DNA of 27,728 bases from T3Sed10-241 sp036751905 (GTDB lineage Bacteria; Bacteroidota; Bacteroidia; Flavobacteriales_D; Cryomorphaceae), in the NCBI GenBank assembly GCA_036751905.1, contig DAIOTP010000030.1, forward strand, positions 1 through 27,728, written 5' to 3'. Below, in pieces: positions 1-7,308 of the stretch; position 1 is the first letter of the stretch; each line of letters starts with the position of its first letter. The notes under the pieces are model-generated. The model ran no database searches, had not been told where the DNA came from, and saw only the letters and a program-made list of their open reading frames with translations. Both the position numbers and the translations under genes were made by a program.

Positions 1-54
1 GAGGTACATCATACCGATCATCTTCTGCCTTGGTGTTTCTTTACCTCCAGCCAT
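1..54 (-). CDS. gldM: Gliding motility/T9SS protein GldM, N-terminal fragment
   Basis: Only the first 18 codons are inside the window; the rest lies beyond the left edge. The visible start reads MAGGKETPRQKMIGMMYL, the typical short cytoplasmic N-terminus of GldM/PorM just before its single membrane helix. GldM partners GldL in the proton-driven inner-membrane motor of the type IX secretion system and spans the periplasm towards the GldK/GldN ring. It lies 41 bp downstream of gldL on the same strand, the usual gldK-gldL-gldM order. The identity rests on a short peptide plus context, but both agree. Confidence 0.85.
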   Translation of the reverse strand, partial: MAGGKETPRQKMIGMMYL

Positions 55-95
55 TTCTTAATGAAGCTTGATTTAAAATTTAAACCTGTAGAGGA

Positions 96-884
96 TTAAC
101 CCCTGTGTACGGGAGCACTCATTGCTGAGAGCATATTGCCGTATACCGTGTTGAGGTCTGAAAGATTCTTGGCCAGTTCTGAGATGTTTTGGCGATAAAG
201 CTTGGTATCATCCACAGAGGCATTGAGATTTTGCATCAGTTCAGTAATTCCTGAATACAGTGCAGCTGAAGTTTGCAGTTCACCGAGCTGTACTTCGTAC
301 ATTTTGTTCAATTCGCTCAGGTTGGTCGACATCTTTTGAAGGTGTTCACCCGCTGAAGCCCCGGCTTCATGGCTTTCGGTGATACCTGTAAGGGCTGCAG
401 AGGCTTTGGAGTACGTTTCAGTAAGTTCACCCACCTTCACCGATGCACCTTTCAATGAAGCTGCATATTCGTTGGTGGCCACTGAGGCATCAGCAATTTC
501 ATTCAGTTTGGATGCTTGTGTGCTCAAGCTGCGCAATCCGTCACCAAGGCTGGCAATTAATTCAGGTTCTATCTTGGCGTCCTCGAGCATTTGATCGAGC
601 TGCTCGGTTATTGAACCTTCATCACTGATGGTAGCAACTTCGCCGTGTGCGGGTTCTCCACTTCTGAGCTCCGGGTATACCAAAGTCCAATCTACTTCTT
701 CGTGAATGGGCTCGAACGCTGAAAAGAAGAATATAACTGCTTCTGTGGTCAAACCGATTGTCAACATGAGTCCGGCACCTGGCCAGTGTTGAATTTTAAA
801 TAGAGCTCCTAAAATTACGATTGCAGCTCCCCAGCCATACAATTTGGCCATGAACTTTTTCCATCCTTTGCTTCCTGGTTTCAT
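96..884 (-). CDS. gldL: GldL, T9SS/gliding inner-membrane motor subunit
   Basis: A 262-aa protein matching GldL/PorL in length and architecture. Two membrane helices lie near residues 15-32 and 38-57, and the rest is a long, mostly helical cytoplasmic region rich in Ser, Ala, Leu and Glu. The signature KIQHWPGAG follows helix 1 (K30). Helix 2 carries a buried glutamate, E48, in TTEAVIFFF; in the family this residue corresponds to the one needed for proton-powered rotation. GldL forms a ring around GldM helices in the inner membrane. The ATG at 884 has an AGGA stretch just upstream. The gene is 52 bp downstream of gldK and 41 bp upstream of gldM, so co-transcription is likely. Confidence 0.96.
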   Translation of the reverse strand: MKPGSKGWKKFMAKLYGWGAAIVILGALFKIQHWPGAGLMLTIGLTTEAVIFFFSAFEPIHEEVDWTLVYPELRSGEPAHGEVATISDEGSITEQLDQMLEDAKIEPELIASLGDGLRSLSTQASKLNEIADASVATNEYAASLKGASVKVGELTETYSKASAALTGITESHEAGASAGEHLQKMSTNLSELNKMYEVQLGELQTSAALYSGITELMQNLNASVDDTKLYRQNISELAKNLSDLNTVYGNMLSAMSAPVHRG

Positions 885-936
885 TTTCCTTGTTTTGAGT
901 TGTTGTTTTGTTTTTGTTTGCAGGTTTCAAAATTGT

Positions 937-2286
937 TTAGTTCCAATCAGCGGGGTTGCCGGTTTTTCCACGACCGAGGTAACTCATTACTGAACGGAAA
1001 CCTATATAGCATTTGGCGGTGTCTTGGTATTCGTAAGTACGTGTTCCATTTTGCAGGTAATAGAGCACATCCTTCCATGAACCACCGCGCACAACTTTTC
1101 GCTTGAGCGCCGGAGGATCATCTGCCAAGGCATCATATTGATATTCTGAGTTTAAATCATGTGAGAATTCGTACACTGACTCATCGTAAGCTGTATTGGT
1201 CCACTCGGCAACGTTGCCTGACATGCAGTACAATCCGAAACCGTTGGGCTCATATGAGGCCACATCCACAGTTTGTGCACCATCATCGTCGATGTAGTCA
1301 CCGCGTTGTGGCTTAAAGTTGGCCAATGGACAGCCCAGTATATTCCTGATGTAAGGTCCTCCCCAAGGATAAGGGTTCTTTTCAAGACCACCCCTGGAAG
1401 CGTATTCCCACTCCGTTTCGGTAGGCAAGCGGAAGCGCTGAACGAAAGTTTCGCCGTTTGAATATTTCCAGGTGCTCAGGAGTTGTGAGCGCCATACGTT
1501 GAATGCTTTCGCTTGGGTCCAGGTGACGCCTACTACGGGGTAATTGTCGTATGCAGGATGCCAAAAATACATTTCGGTCATCGGTTCATTGAATGCGTAG
1601 GTATAATCATGCACCCATACAAGTGTGTCGGGGTAAACATTAATTACTTCCCTGACAATGAATTTGCTTCGGTCGCTGTGCCCGGTAATGGCATTGTTTT
1701 GGCCTTTCACATTGGTGTAAGACAGGTCGAGATCCCGTCCACCTTTTTTAGCAGCCTCTTGCAAATCGATCCAGAAGTACTCGAACTTCAATTTTCTGGT
1801 GTCAATTTCTTTACGGCGGTAGAAACGCTCATACTCTGGCAGAAACAAATCCTCAAGCTCTTCGCGTTCTTCTTCACCATCCCACTTGATTCTTTCCTTC
1901 CAATTGATGATTGGAGGATCGATTACGTCTCCATATTGGTCTTCTTCTATCACGTGCTCACCAATTCCAGCTTCTCCAAGATATCGGTGGGCGATAGAGT
2001 CACGCACCCAATACACGAACTGACGGTACTCATTGTTAGAGATTTCGGTGTCGTCCATATAAAAAGCGCTTACAGTAACACGCTTTGAATTGTTTACGTG
2101 TGCATAGGGCACATCCTGATCATCAGGGCCCATTACGTAGCTACCGAAATGAATGTAGTTCATCCCATAAGGATTGTACTGAATCCAGTCTTCACGAGGC
2201 TGTACGCCTACCAGTTCTCCCCGGTCGCCTCCTCCACAGCCAGCCAGCGTGGAAACGGCCACAGCCATAAAAAGCAATTTTTTCAT
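937..2286 (-). CDS. gldK: GldK, T9SS/gliding lipoprotein (FGE-sulfatase fold)
   Basis: A 449-aa lipoprotein. The chosen start (2286) gives MKKLLFMAVAVSTLAGC, a clear lipoprotein signal with C17 as the lipidated residue; an in-frame ATG at 2310 would add 8 residues before it. The rest has the formylglycine-generating-enzyme/sulfatase-modifying fold: PVVGVTWTQA near 250-259, RLPTETEWEYASRGG near 286-300, GNVAEW near 357-362 and RGGSW near 400-404. GldK-type proteins use this fold structurally, forming a periplasmic ring with GldN under the outer membrane, rather than as an enzyme. It is preceded by porP (80 bp) and followed by gldL, matching the porP-porK-porL-porM order known from Porphyromonas. 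Confidence 0.96.
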   Translation of the reverse strand: MKKLLFMAVAVSTLAGCGGGDRGELVGVQPREDWIQYNPYGMNYIHFGSYVMGPDDQDVPYAHVNNSKRVTVSAFYMDDTEISNNEYRQFVYWVRDSIAHRYLGEAGIGEHVIEEDQYGDVIDPPIINWKERIKWDGEEEREELEDLFLPEYERFYRRKEIDTRKLKFEYFWIDLQEAAKKGGRDLDLSYTNVKGQNNAITGHSDRSKFIVREVINVYPDTLVWVHDYTYAFNEPMTEMYFWHPAYDNYPVVGVTWTQAKAFNVWRSQLLSTWKYSNGETFVQRFRLPTETEWEYASRGGLEKNPYPWGGPYIRNILGCPLANFKPQRGDYIDDDGAQTVDVASYEPNGFGLYCMSGNVAEWTNTAYDESVYEFSHDLNSEYQYDALADDPPALKRKVVRGGSWKDVLYYLQNGTRTYEYQDTAKCYIGFRSVMSYLGRGKTGNPADWN

Positions 2287-2366
2287 TACTTGTAGGTTAT
2301 TGTTCCTCATTTCACACTTTTCAGCACGCATTGTACGCGTACATCCCTGAATGGTTTCGACAGACA

Positions 2367-3332
2367 TTATAAAAATCTGGGGTTTTTGTAAACGCGCTGG
2401 GGCAGCGGTTTCTCTATTTTTTGGCAAAAACTCAACATCAATTCATGGCTTCCACTGCTGTATGTGTTCAGCTGTGAAGTAGTCAGGTCATATGAATATC
2501 CTATGCGCAAAGTGCTTTTTCCGTTTGGAAATTGGTATTGGTACCCAGCCATGGGTGCAATGGCATCATCAAGCCTGTATGATACACCCACCCACACTGT
2601 GTTGTCGTACATAACGGTGACATTGGCATCAAATTGCGCGGATGCCAGATCAGTTTTGGCCAGTACGTGTGGCGTAAGGGTAAGCTGCGGGCTGATGTCA
2701 AAATTGTATCCTGCCATGAAGTAGTAGTGGCGGGCCAGTCGGATGTTGAGGGGCTCAAGGTTGCCAGCCGGCAAATGTATGGCCGAAAGACCTGCATAAA
2801 ATTTTGGATTCCAAACGTATGCGCCGAAGCTCGCATCTATAGCGCTCGCGCTTTCTCTGAATTGGGGAATAGAATTGTCATTGATGCCGGTTCCGATATT
2901 TCCAAGCACCCCTGTAGGGTCATAGTCGAAGGCTACCCAGTTCGGGTTCACTGTGCTATTCATTACGCCCAAGGATAGGCCGAGGCTTAGCTTGGTTGCA
3001 CCTCCCAACTTCATGTGATAGGCATAGCTGAGCCTTGCGGCAAATGATTGCAAGGGTCCAATTTCGTCCAGATAAATGCTTGCTCCAAGACCACCGCGAA
3101 GTGCTTCAACGGGTGCATTCACATTCAGCAAACCGGTGTTGGGTTGGCCCGCAAATCCACTCCATTGTTGGCGCCCCAAGATTGTTGCACAAAAAGCATC
3201 CTGGGTACCTGCAAAGGCCGGGTTTATGCTCAGGCGGTCGTACATGAACTGGGTGAACTGTGGCTCTTGTTGGGCATTTGCTTTGATGCCCGAAATGAGG
3301 GCTATCACGCTGAACAATAGGAATTTTTTCAT
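2367..3332 (-). CDS. porP: PorP/SprF family T9SS outer-membrane protein
   Basis: A 321-aa outer-membrane protein. The start at 3332 gives MKKFLLFSVIALISGIKANAQ, a Sec signal peptide with cleavage after NA or NAQ. The mature N-terminus QQEPQFTQFMYDRLSINPAF followed by AGT is the hallmark of the PorP/SprF family, and the remainder has alternating aromatic and polar residues typical of a beta-barrel (for example YAYHMKLG, HYYFMAGYNF, GYQYQFPNGKSTLRIGYSYDL). The family anchors or couples T9SS substrates and motor parts at the outer membrane. Genomes often carry many paralogues; this copy directly precedes gldK, so it is the core-operon member. A possible promoter lies at 3401-3430 and a hairpin at 3356-3380. 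Confidence 0.93.
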   Translation of the reverse strand: MKKFLLFSVIALISGIKANAQQEPQFTQFMYDRLSINPAFAGTQDAFCATILGRQQWSGFAGQPNTGLLNVNAPVEALRGGLGASIYLDEIGPLQSFAARLSYAYHMKLGGATKLSLGLSLGVMNSTVNPNWVAFDYDPTGVLGNIGTGINDNSIPQFRESASAIDASFGAYVWNPKFYAGLSAIHLPAGNLEPLNIRLARHYYFMAGYNFDISPQLTLTPHVLAKTDLASAQFDANVTVMYDNTVWVGVSYRLDDAIAPMAGYQYQFPNGKSTLRIGYSYDLTTSQLNTYSSGSHELMLSFCQKIEKPLPQRVYKNPRFL

Positions 3333-3355
3333 TCGATTTAATTGGGTTTCTTCAC

Positions 3356-3380
3356 AAAAAAACAACCCCAAAGATGGGGT
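3356..3380 (-). terminator. Rho-independent terminator-like hairpin
   Basis: On the minus strand this reads ACCCCA-TCTT-TGGGGT, a perfect 6-bp stem with a 4-nt loop (3365-3380), followed by TTG and seven T (3356-3362). It lies 110 bp after the stop of the arginase-like gene and 23 bp before the porP start. It probably ends the topA/arginase-like transcript. If porP is transcribed from upstream of it, the hairpin would sit in the porP leader. Confidence 0.6.
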
Positions 3381-3400
3381 ATCAACTGTAAAGAGTGGCA

Positions 3401-3430
3401 CTAAAATAGGTAAAATCCAACATTGGCAAA
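3401..3430 (-). promoter_or_regulatory. Candidate promoter for porP-gldKLM
   Basis: Minus strand: TTTG at 3430-3427, 18 bp, then TATTTTAG at 3408-3401. This is one mismatch from the Bacteroidota -7 consensus TAnnTTTG, with acceptable spacing. Transcription would start near 3395, about 60 nt before the porP ATG and upstream of the hairpin at 3356-3380. The match is imperfect and rests on pattern only. Confidence 0.3.
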
Positions 3431-3489
3431 AATTTTTGTAAATCCAAACTCCCATCGGAGCCACATTCTGAAGCTGCCTTCCGGAATAT

Positions 3490-4647
3490 TTAGGTCAACT
3501 TGCGGTAGGTTTTCCACCACAATTCGGGTATATCACCTGAAGCGGCATGTTCATAGTCGACATAATTGCATGGCACCAGGAAGTTTTTCTGCAATTGATT
3601 TTCATGGCCTGAAGGGTAGGGCACATTCATCCACCATTTATCGGTTCTTTTGCTTTTGAAAAATGTAATTGGCTCGCCTTTGCCAGTGGGTTGCACCTGG
3701 TATTCGAGAAATTCATTTTTGCTCATTAAAGGGTATTCACTTGTGCGGGCAGCAAGCCCATCCGCCAAATGCCAAATCATTTGCGCAATGAGCAAGGCCG
3801 TTTGTCCAAGCGGATCACCATTTCGGTTATAATTGTAAATCCCAAAGCTACTGCAGTTGTCGCTTAAGCCGGCATATCGGGCTATTCGGCAAGCCTCCTC
3901 ACCGCTCAGCCCATTGGGTTGCCCTGTGCCAGGGGCGCTTGAATTGGCCATGGCATTGATGTCGAAGCTTAAAATGTCAGCATTCCGCAAATGGGGTTCG
4001 ATATGCCGCATGTCATTCCTTAATTCTCCAAGTCTGACCGTGTCAAAATAGAGCTTGTCCATGAGCGCCACGGTTTCGGGGTTGTTGAAATAATTTTGGT
4101 AGGCCAGTACACTCATATTGAAGAGGTAGCTCGGCCTGTGCACCACAATTTTGCTCAAGTAGTTGGTGTTGTCGAGGGCCGCTTCGTGGTTGCCCATATC
4201 GATTCGGGAGTCAATGACGGCCAAATTGACTGTGCTCTCAAGTGCCTCGTATGCCGCGTAGTTGGCATAGGTATATTTCTGCTCGGCACCTATGATCACC
4301 GCCAGGGTGTTGCGAAGCGCCAAGCCACCCACCACCTTACTCAGTGCAGTAAATGTGTCATGTTCGGTAGCTCCCGGGCGTATGTTGCCGAGATCGGCCA
4401 CCGCCAAACGCGAATCATGTCTGTACAGCTTGTAGAGGTGCTCCCTTATGGTGCTGGTTTGGCTGGTGTGTTCGTCATCTATTCCGATAATCACCATTCG
4501 AACCTGCTCTAAATCAGGCCAATGATTTTTGCCATGTACATCAATCACTCTCGCCAGGGAGTGCTCTTCCGAAGTCAATATTATTTCAGCCAGGTGGTCT
4601 GGCAAGGGTGCAAGGTAGAAAGCGAAATCATCCGTCCACGTACTCAT
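3490..4647 (-). CDS. Arginase/formimidoylglutamase-fold protein with degenerate metal site
   Basis: A 385-aa protein of the ureohydrolase (arginase/agmatinase/formimidoylglutamase) superfamily. The best landmark is SFDINAMANSSAPGTGQP (227-244), equivalent to the family's SFDVDALDP...APGTGxP. The expected GGDHS block appears as GAEQK (120-124) and DAHxD as DSRID (146-150). By this alignment, ligands D146, D150 and D229 are kept, but the usual His, His and Asp are Q123, R148 and N231. A two-manganese hydrolase centre is therefore unlikely, so I do not assign an enzyme activity; genome pipelines may still call it formimidoylglutamase. Its ATG overlaps the topA stop by 4 nt (ATGA), indicating translational coupling, and porP follows 157 bp downstream. 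A structural or regulatory role is inference. Confidence 0.8.
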   Translation of the reverse strand: MSTWTDDFAFYLAPLPDHLAEIILTSEEHSLARVIDVHGKNHWPDLEQVRMVIIGIDDEHTSQTSTIREHLYKLYRHDSRLAVADLGNIRPGATEHDTFTALSKVVGGLALRNTLAVIIGAEQKYTYANYAAYEALESTVNLAVIDSRIDMGNHEAALDNTNYLSKIVVHRPSYLFNMSVLAYQNYFNNPETVALMDKLYFDTVRLGELRNDMRHIEPHLRNADILSFDINAMANSSAPGTGQPNGLSGEEACRIARYAGLSDNCSSFGIYNYNRNGDPLGQTALLIAQMIWHLADGLAARTSEYPLMSKNEFLEYQVQPTGKGEPITFFKSKRTDKWWMNVPYPSGHENQLQKNFLVPCNYVDYEHAASGDIPELWWKTYRKLT

Positions 4648-7085
4648 TTCTTGGCACTGCTCTGCTTAGGCTTTGGTTTTTTTGCCGCTGGTTTTTTTGC
4701 AGCTGTTTTGCTCGCTGCGGGTTTACTTGTCGCTTTTGGCTTGGCAGCGCTCCTTGCCCCTGCCTTTTTTGCAGAAGGAGAGTTGGCATCTTGTGCTACG
4801 ATATTCGCACAATCCTGATAGGTGAGTTTTTGTACATCAACGTCTTTTGGTAAACGGTAGTTGTTTTTTCCAACCTTGAGGTAGGGCCCCCATCTGCCAT
4901 TGAGAAGCTGCATTTCCTCATCCTCGGTGAAGGTACGAATGAGTTTTTCTTTATCAGCTTTGCGTTTGTTCTCAATTACTTCCACAGCCCTCTTGATGTC
5001 AATGCTCAGGGGGTCGTCACCATCGGCTTCCTTAATGCTGTAAAATGCGCTTTTGTGGCGCAGGTATGGGCCAAACCGGCCTATGGCAGCAGTTACATCG
5101 CTGTCTTCATATTGGCCTACCTTTCGGGGCAACTTGAAAAGATCGAGCGCCTCCTCGAGCGTAATGTTTGTGATACTCTGATCCTTGCGCAAACTGGCAA
5201 ATTGAGGCTTCTCCTCATCATCGGGACTGCCTATCTGTACCATGGGCCCATAACGGCCTATCCGGGCTATAATGGGCTTGCCTGATTGCGGATCGGTTCC
5301 CAATTCGCGTTCACCGGTGGCGCGCTCGCTGTGTTCAAGGGTTTCTTCCACATTGCTGTGAAAGCCATTGTAAAACGTTTTCAGCATTTCAGTCCATTTC
5401 AGCAAGCCTTCTGCAATTTCATCAAATTGCTTTTCCACTTGTGCGGTAAAGTCATAGCTCAAGATGCGTTCAAAGTGCTCCACCAAAAAATCATTCACCA
5501 CGATACCAATATCTGTAGGAAAGAGTTTGGAGCGTTCTACCCCCGTATTTTCTGTTTTGAGCGATTCAGCAAGGCCTTTGTCATTGAGCACAAGCTCAGT
5601 ATAATTTCTTGGGTGGCCCTCCCGGTCTTCCTTCACTACGTAACCGCGTTTTTGAACCGTTGAAATGGTGGGTGCATAGGTACTCGGTCGTCCTATGCCA
5701 AGTTCTTCGAGCTTTTTGACAAGGCTGGCTTCAGAGTACCGAGGCGGGTGGCTGCTAAAGCGCTGCGTGGCCCTGATTTCATCGCGTTGTACCTCCTGCC
5801 CGACTTTCATGGGTGGCAACAAGCCCTCTTCTTCTGTCTCCGTGTCTTCGTCGTCTGTACTTTCCATGTACACCTTCAGAAAACCGTCGAACTTGATTAC
5901 CTCGCCTTTGGCAGCAAAGTGGGCATCTGAAAACGCTGCACCCACGCCTTGAGGACTGATTTTTACCCGAGTTCTTTCCAGTTCGGCATCAGCCATTTGA
6001 GAGGCCAAGGTGCGTTTCCAGATGAGGTCATACAGCCTTTGTTCAGCGCTATCGCCTTTGACGGTGTGGGCTGACATATCCACAGGCCTGATGGCCTCGT
6101 GCGCTTCCTGAGCGCCTTTGCTTTTGGTGGTAAATTTGCGTGGCTCTGAGTAGCGTTCGCCATAGCTGCGCTTCACTTCCTCGATGGCGGCTTTTATGGC
6201 AGTGTCGCTGAGATTCAGGCTGTCAGTACGCATGTAGGTTATTTTTCCCTCTTCGTACAGTTTTTGTGCCACCGACATGGTACGCGCTACGGAGTAACCT
6301 AGTTTGCGCCCAGCTTCCTGTTGAAGCGTGGAGGTGGTAAAGGGAGCGGCGGGCTTCTTTTTGAAGGGTTTTATTTCAAGGTCATCAATTTTAAAGGCCG
6401 TGGCTTTTTCACATGCCTGAAGGTAGGCACGTCCTTCTTCGAGTGTATTGAATCTCTTTGAAAGCTCAGCTTTAAAGCTTTTGCCTTCCGTTTGAAAAAC
6501 TGCGGTAACGCGGTACCAAATTTCTTGCTTGAAGTCCTGAATGTCGCGTTCGCGCTCCACAATAAGGCGTACAGTCACCGATTGCACCCTCCCTGCGCTC
6601 AATGAAGGCTTTACTTTTTTCCAAAGAATGGGCGAAATTTCGAAACCTACCAAACGGTCGAGTACACGGCGTGCTTGCTGAGCATCCACAAGCCTGTAGT
6701 CCACTTTTCGCGGGCTATTGATGGCGTGGTTGATGGCATCTTTTGTAATTTCATGAAATACGATGCGCTTTGTATCTTTTTGACGCAAGTTCAAAGTTTC
6801 TTCAAGGTGCCAGGATATGGCTTCCCCTTCGCGGTCCTCGTCAGTGGCCAGCCACACCACTTCAGCTTTTTTGACAAGGTCTTGCAATTCTTTGATCACC
6901 TTTTTTTTGTCAGCCGACACCTCGTATTCGGGGGCGAAGTTGTTCTCCACATCCACACCGAGACCCTTTTTTTTGAGGTCGCGTATGTGGCCATAGCTCG
7001 ATTTCACTATGAAATCCTTACCGAGGAAACCTTCGATAGTTTTAGCCTTGGCTGGTGATTCTACGATTACTAGATTTTTCGGCAT
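4644..7085 (-). CDS. topA: DNA topoisomerase I (type IA)
   Basis: An 813-aa type IA topoisomerase that relaxes negative supercoils. The start at 7085 gives MPKNLVIVESPAKAKTIEGF, the canonical Toprim beginning (catalytic E9). The acidic triad motif DEDREGE is at 82-88, and the active-site tyrosine is Y284 in GKITYMRTDS. After the catalytic core come C-terminal repeat modules (SGKPIIARIGRYGPMVQIG, AAIGRFGPYL, NGRWGPYLKVG) instead of Cys4 zinc ribbons; I see no Cys clusters. The last roughly 48 residues are a Lys/Ala/Pro-rich tail (for example KTAAKKPAAKKPKPKQ) that probably adds non-specific DNA binding. The gene is divergent from miaB across a 223-bp region and overlaps the arginase-like gene downstream. 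Confidence 0.97.
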   Translation of the reverse strand: MPKNLVIVESPAKAKTIEGFLGKDFIVKSSYGHIRDLKKKGLGVDVENNFAPEYEVSADKKKVIKELQDLVKKAEVVWLATDEDREGEAISWHLEETLNLRQKDTKRIVFHEITKDAINHAINSPRKVDYRLVDAQQARRVLDRLVGFEISPILWKKVKPSLSAGRVQSVTVRLIVERERDIQDFKQEIWYRVTAVFQTEGKSFKAELSKRFNTLEEGRAYLQACEKATAFKIDDLEIKPFKKKPAAPFTTSTLQQEAGRKLGYSVARTMSVAQKLYEEGKITYMRTDSLNLSDTAIKAAIEEVKRSYGERYSEPRKFTTKSKGAQEAHEAIRPVDMSAHTVKGDSAEQRLYDLIWKRTLASQMADAELERTRVKISPQGVGAAFSDAHFAAKGEVIKFDGFLKVYMESTDDEDTETEEEGLLPPMKVGQEVQRDEIRATQRFSSHPPRYSEASLVKKLEELGIGRPSTYAPTISTVQKRGYVVKEDREGHPRNYTELVLNDKGLAESLKTENTGVERSKLFPTDIGIVVNDFLVEHFERILSYDFTAQVEKQFDEIAEGLLKWTEMLKTFYNGFHSNVEETLEHSERATGERELGTDPQSGKPIIARIGRYGPMVQIGSPDDEEKPQFASLRKDQSITNITLEEALDLFKLPRKVGQYEDSDVTAAIGRFGPYLRHKSAFYSIKEADGDDPLSIDIKRAVEVIENKRKADKEKLIRTFTEDEEMQLLNGRWGPYLKVGKNNYRLPKDVDVQKLTYQDCANIVAQDANSPSAKKAGARSAAKPKATSKPAASKTAAKKPAAKKPKPKQSSAKK

Positions 7086-7214
7086 GGCAGTTTTCAGGTT
7101 TAGCGGTGCTGGATTTCGGTGCACAAATTAAAGGAATGAAAACCGAACTTGTTTCGAAGTACTTCAATACACGCGTTATTTTTTCCCGCAAAGGGGCGAT
7201 TTTTTGCTGCTTTG

Positions 7215-7245
7215 CTGCCAAAATTCCGGTGTGCCAATTTGGCAG
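7215..7245. promoter_or_regulatory. TGCCAA palindrome/repeat, putative operator
   Basis: A perfect palindrome with a one-base centre, TGCCAA-T-TTGGCA, occupies 7232-7244. A further TGCCAA half-site lies at 7216-7221, so CTGCCAAA (7215-7222) is also an inverted repeat of TTTGGCAG (7238-7245). The right half-site contains the TTTG of the miaB -33 element (7238-7241), so a bound protein would block polymerase. No regulator is identifiable from this alone; the region also lies upstream of the divergent topA. Confidence 0.4.
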
Positions 7246-7271
7246 TACTGCCTGCATTTTCCCTACATTTG
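7238..7271 (+). promoter_or_regulatory. Promoter of the miaB-secG operon
   Basis: TTTG at 7238-7241, 22 bp, then TACATTTG at 7264-7271, a full match to the Bacteroidota TAnnTTTG element. The expected start site near 7277 would leave a leader of about 30 nt before the miaB ATG at 7309. The spacing is at the long end of the usual range. Confidence 0.6.
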
Positions 7272-7308
7272 TACTCCTTTTGAAAATAGGAATAACAGCA
7301 GCTTAAGA

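Noticed and set aside
1513..2088. A 191-codon plus-strand open frame inside gldK
   Set aside because: It is antisense to a full-length, motif-complete gldK and shows no family features.
3490..4647. Calling this gene an active formimidoylglutamase (hutG) or arginase
   Set aside because: Three expected metal ligands are replaced (Q123, R148, N231 by my alignment) and no other histidine-degradation gene is nearby, so an enzyme name would overstate the evidence.
7124..7131. A TTAATTTG -7 element for topA on the minus strand
   Set aside because: The match has one mismatch and no TTG lies within the 17-23 bp needed upstream; the nearest is about 33 bp away.
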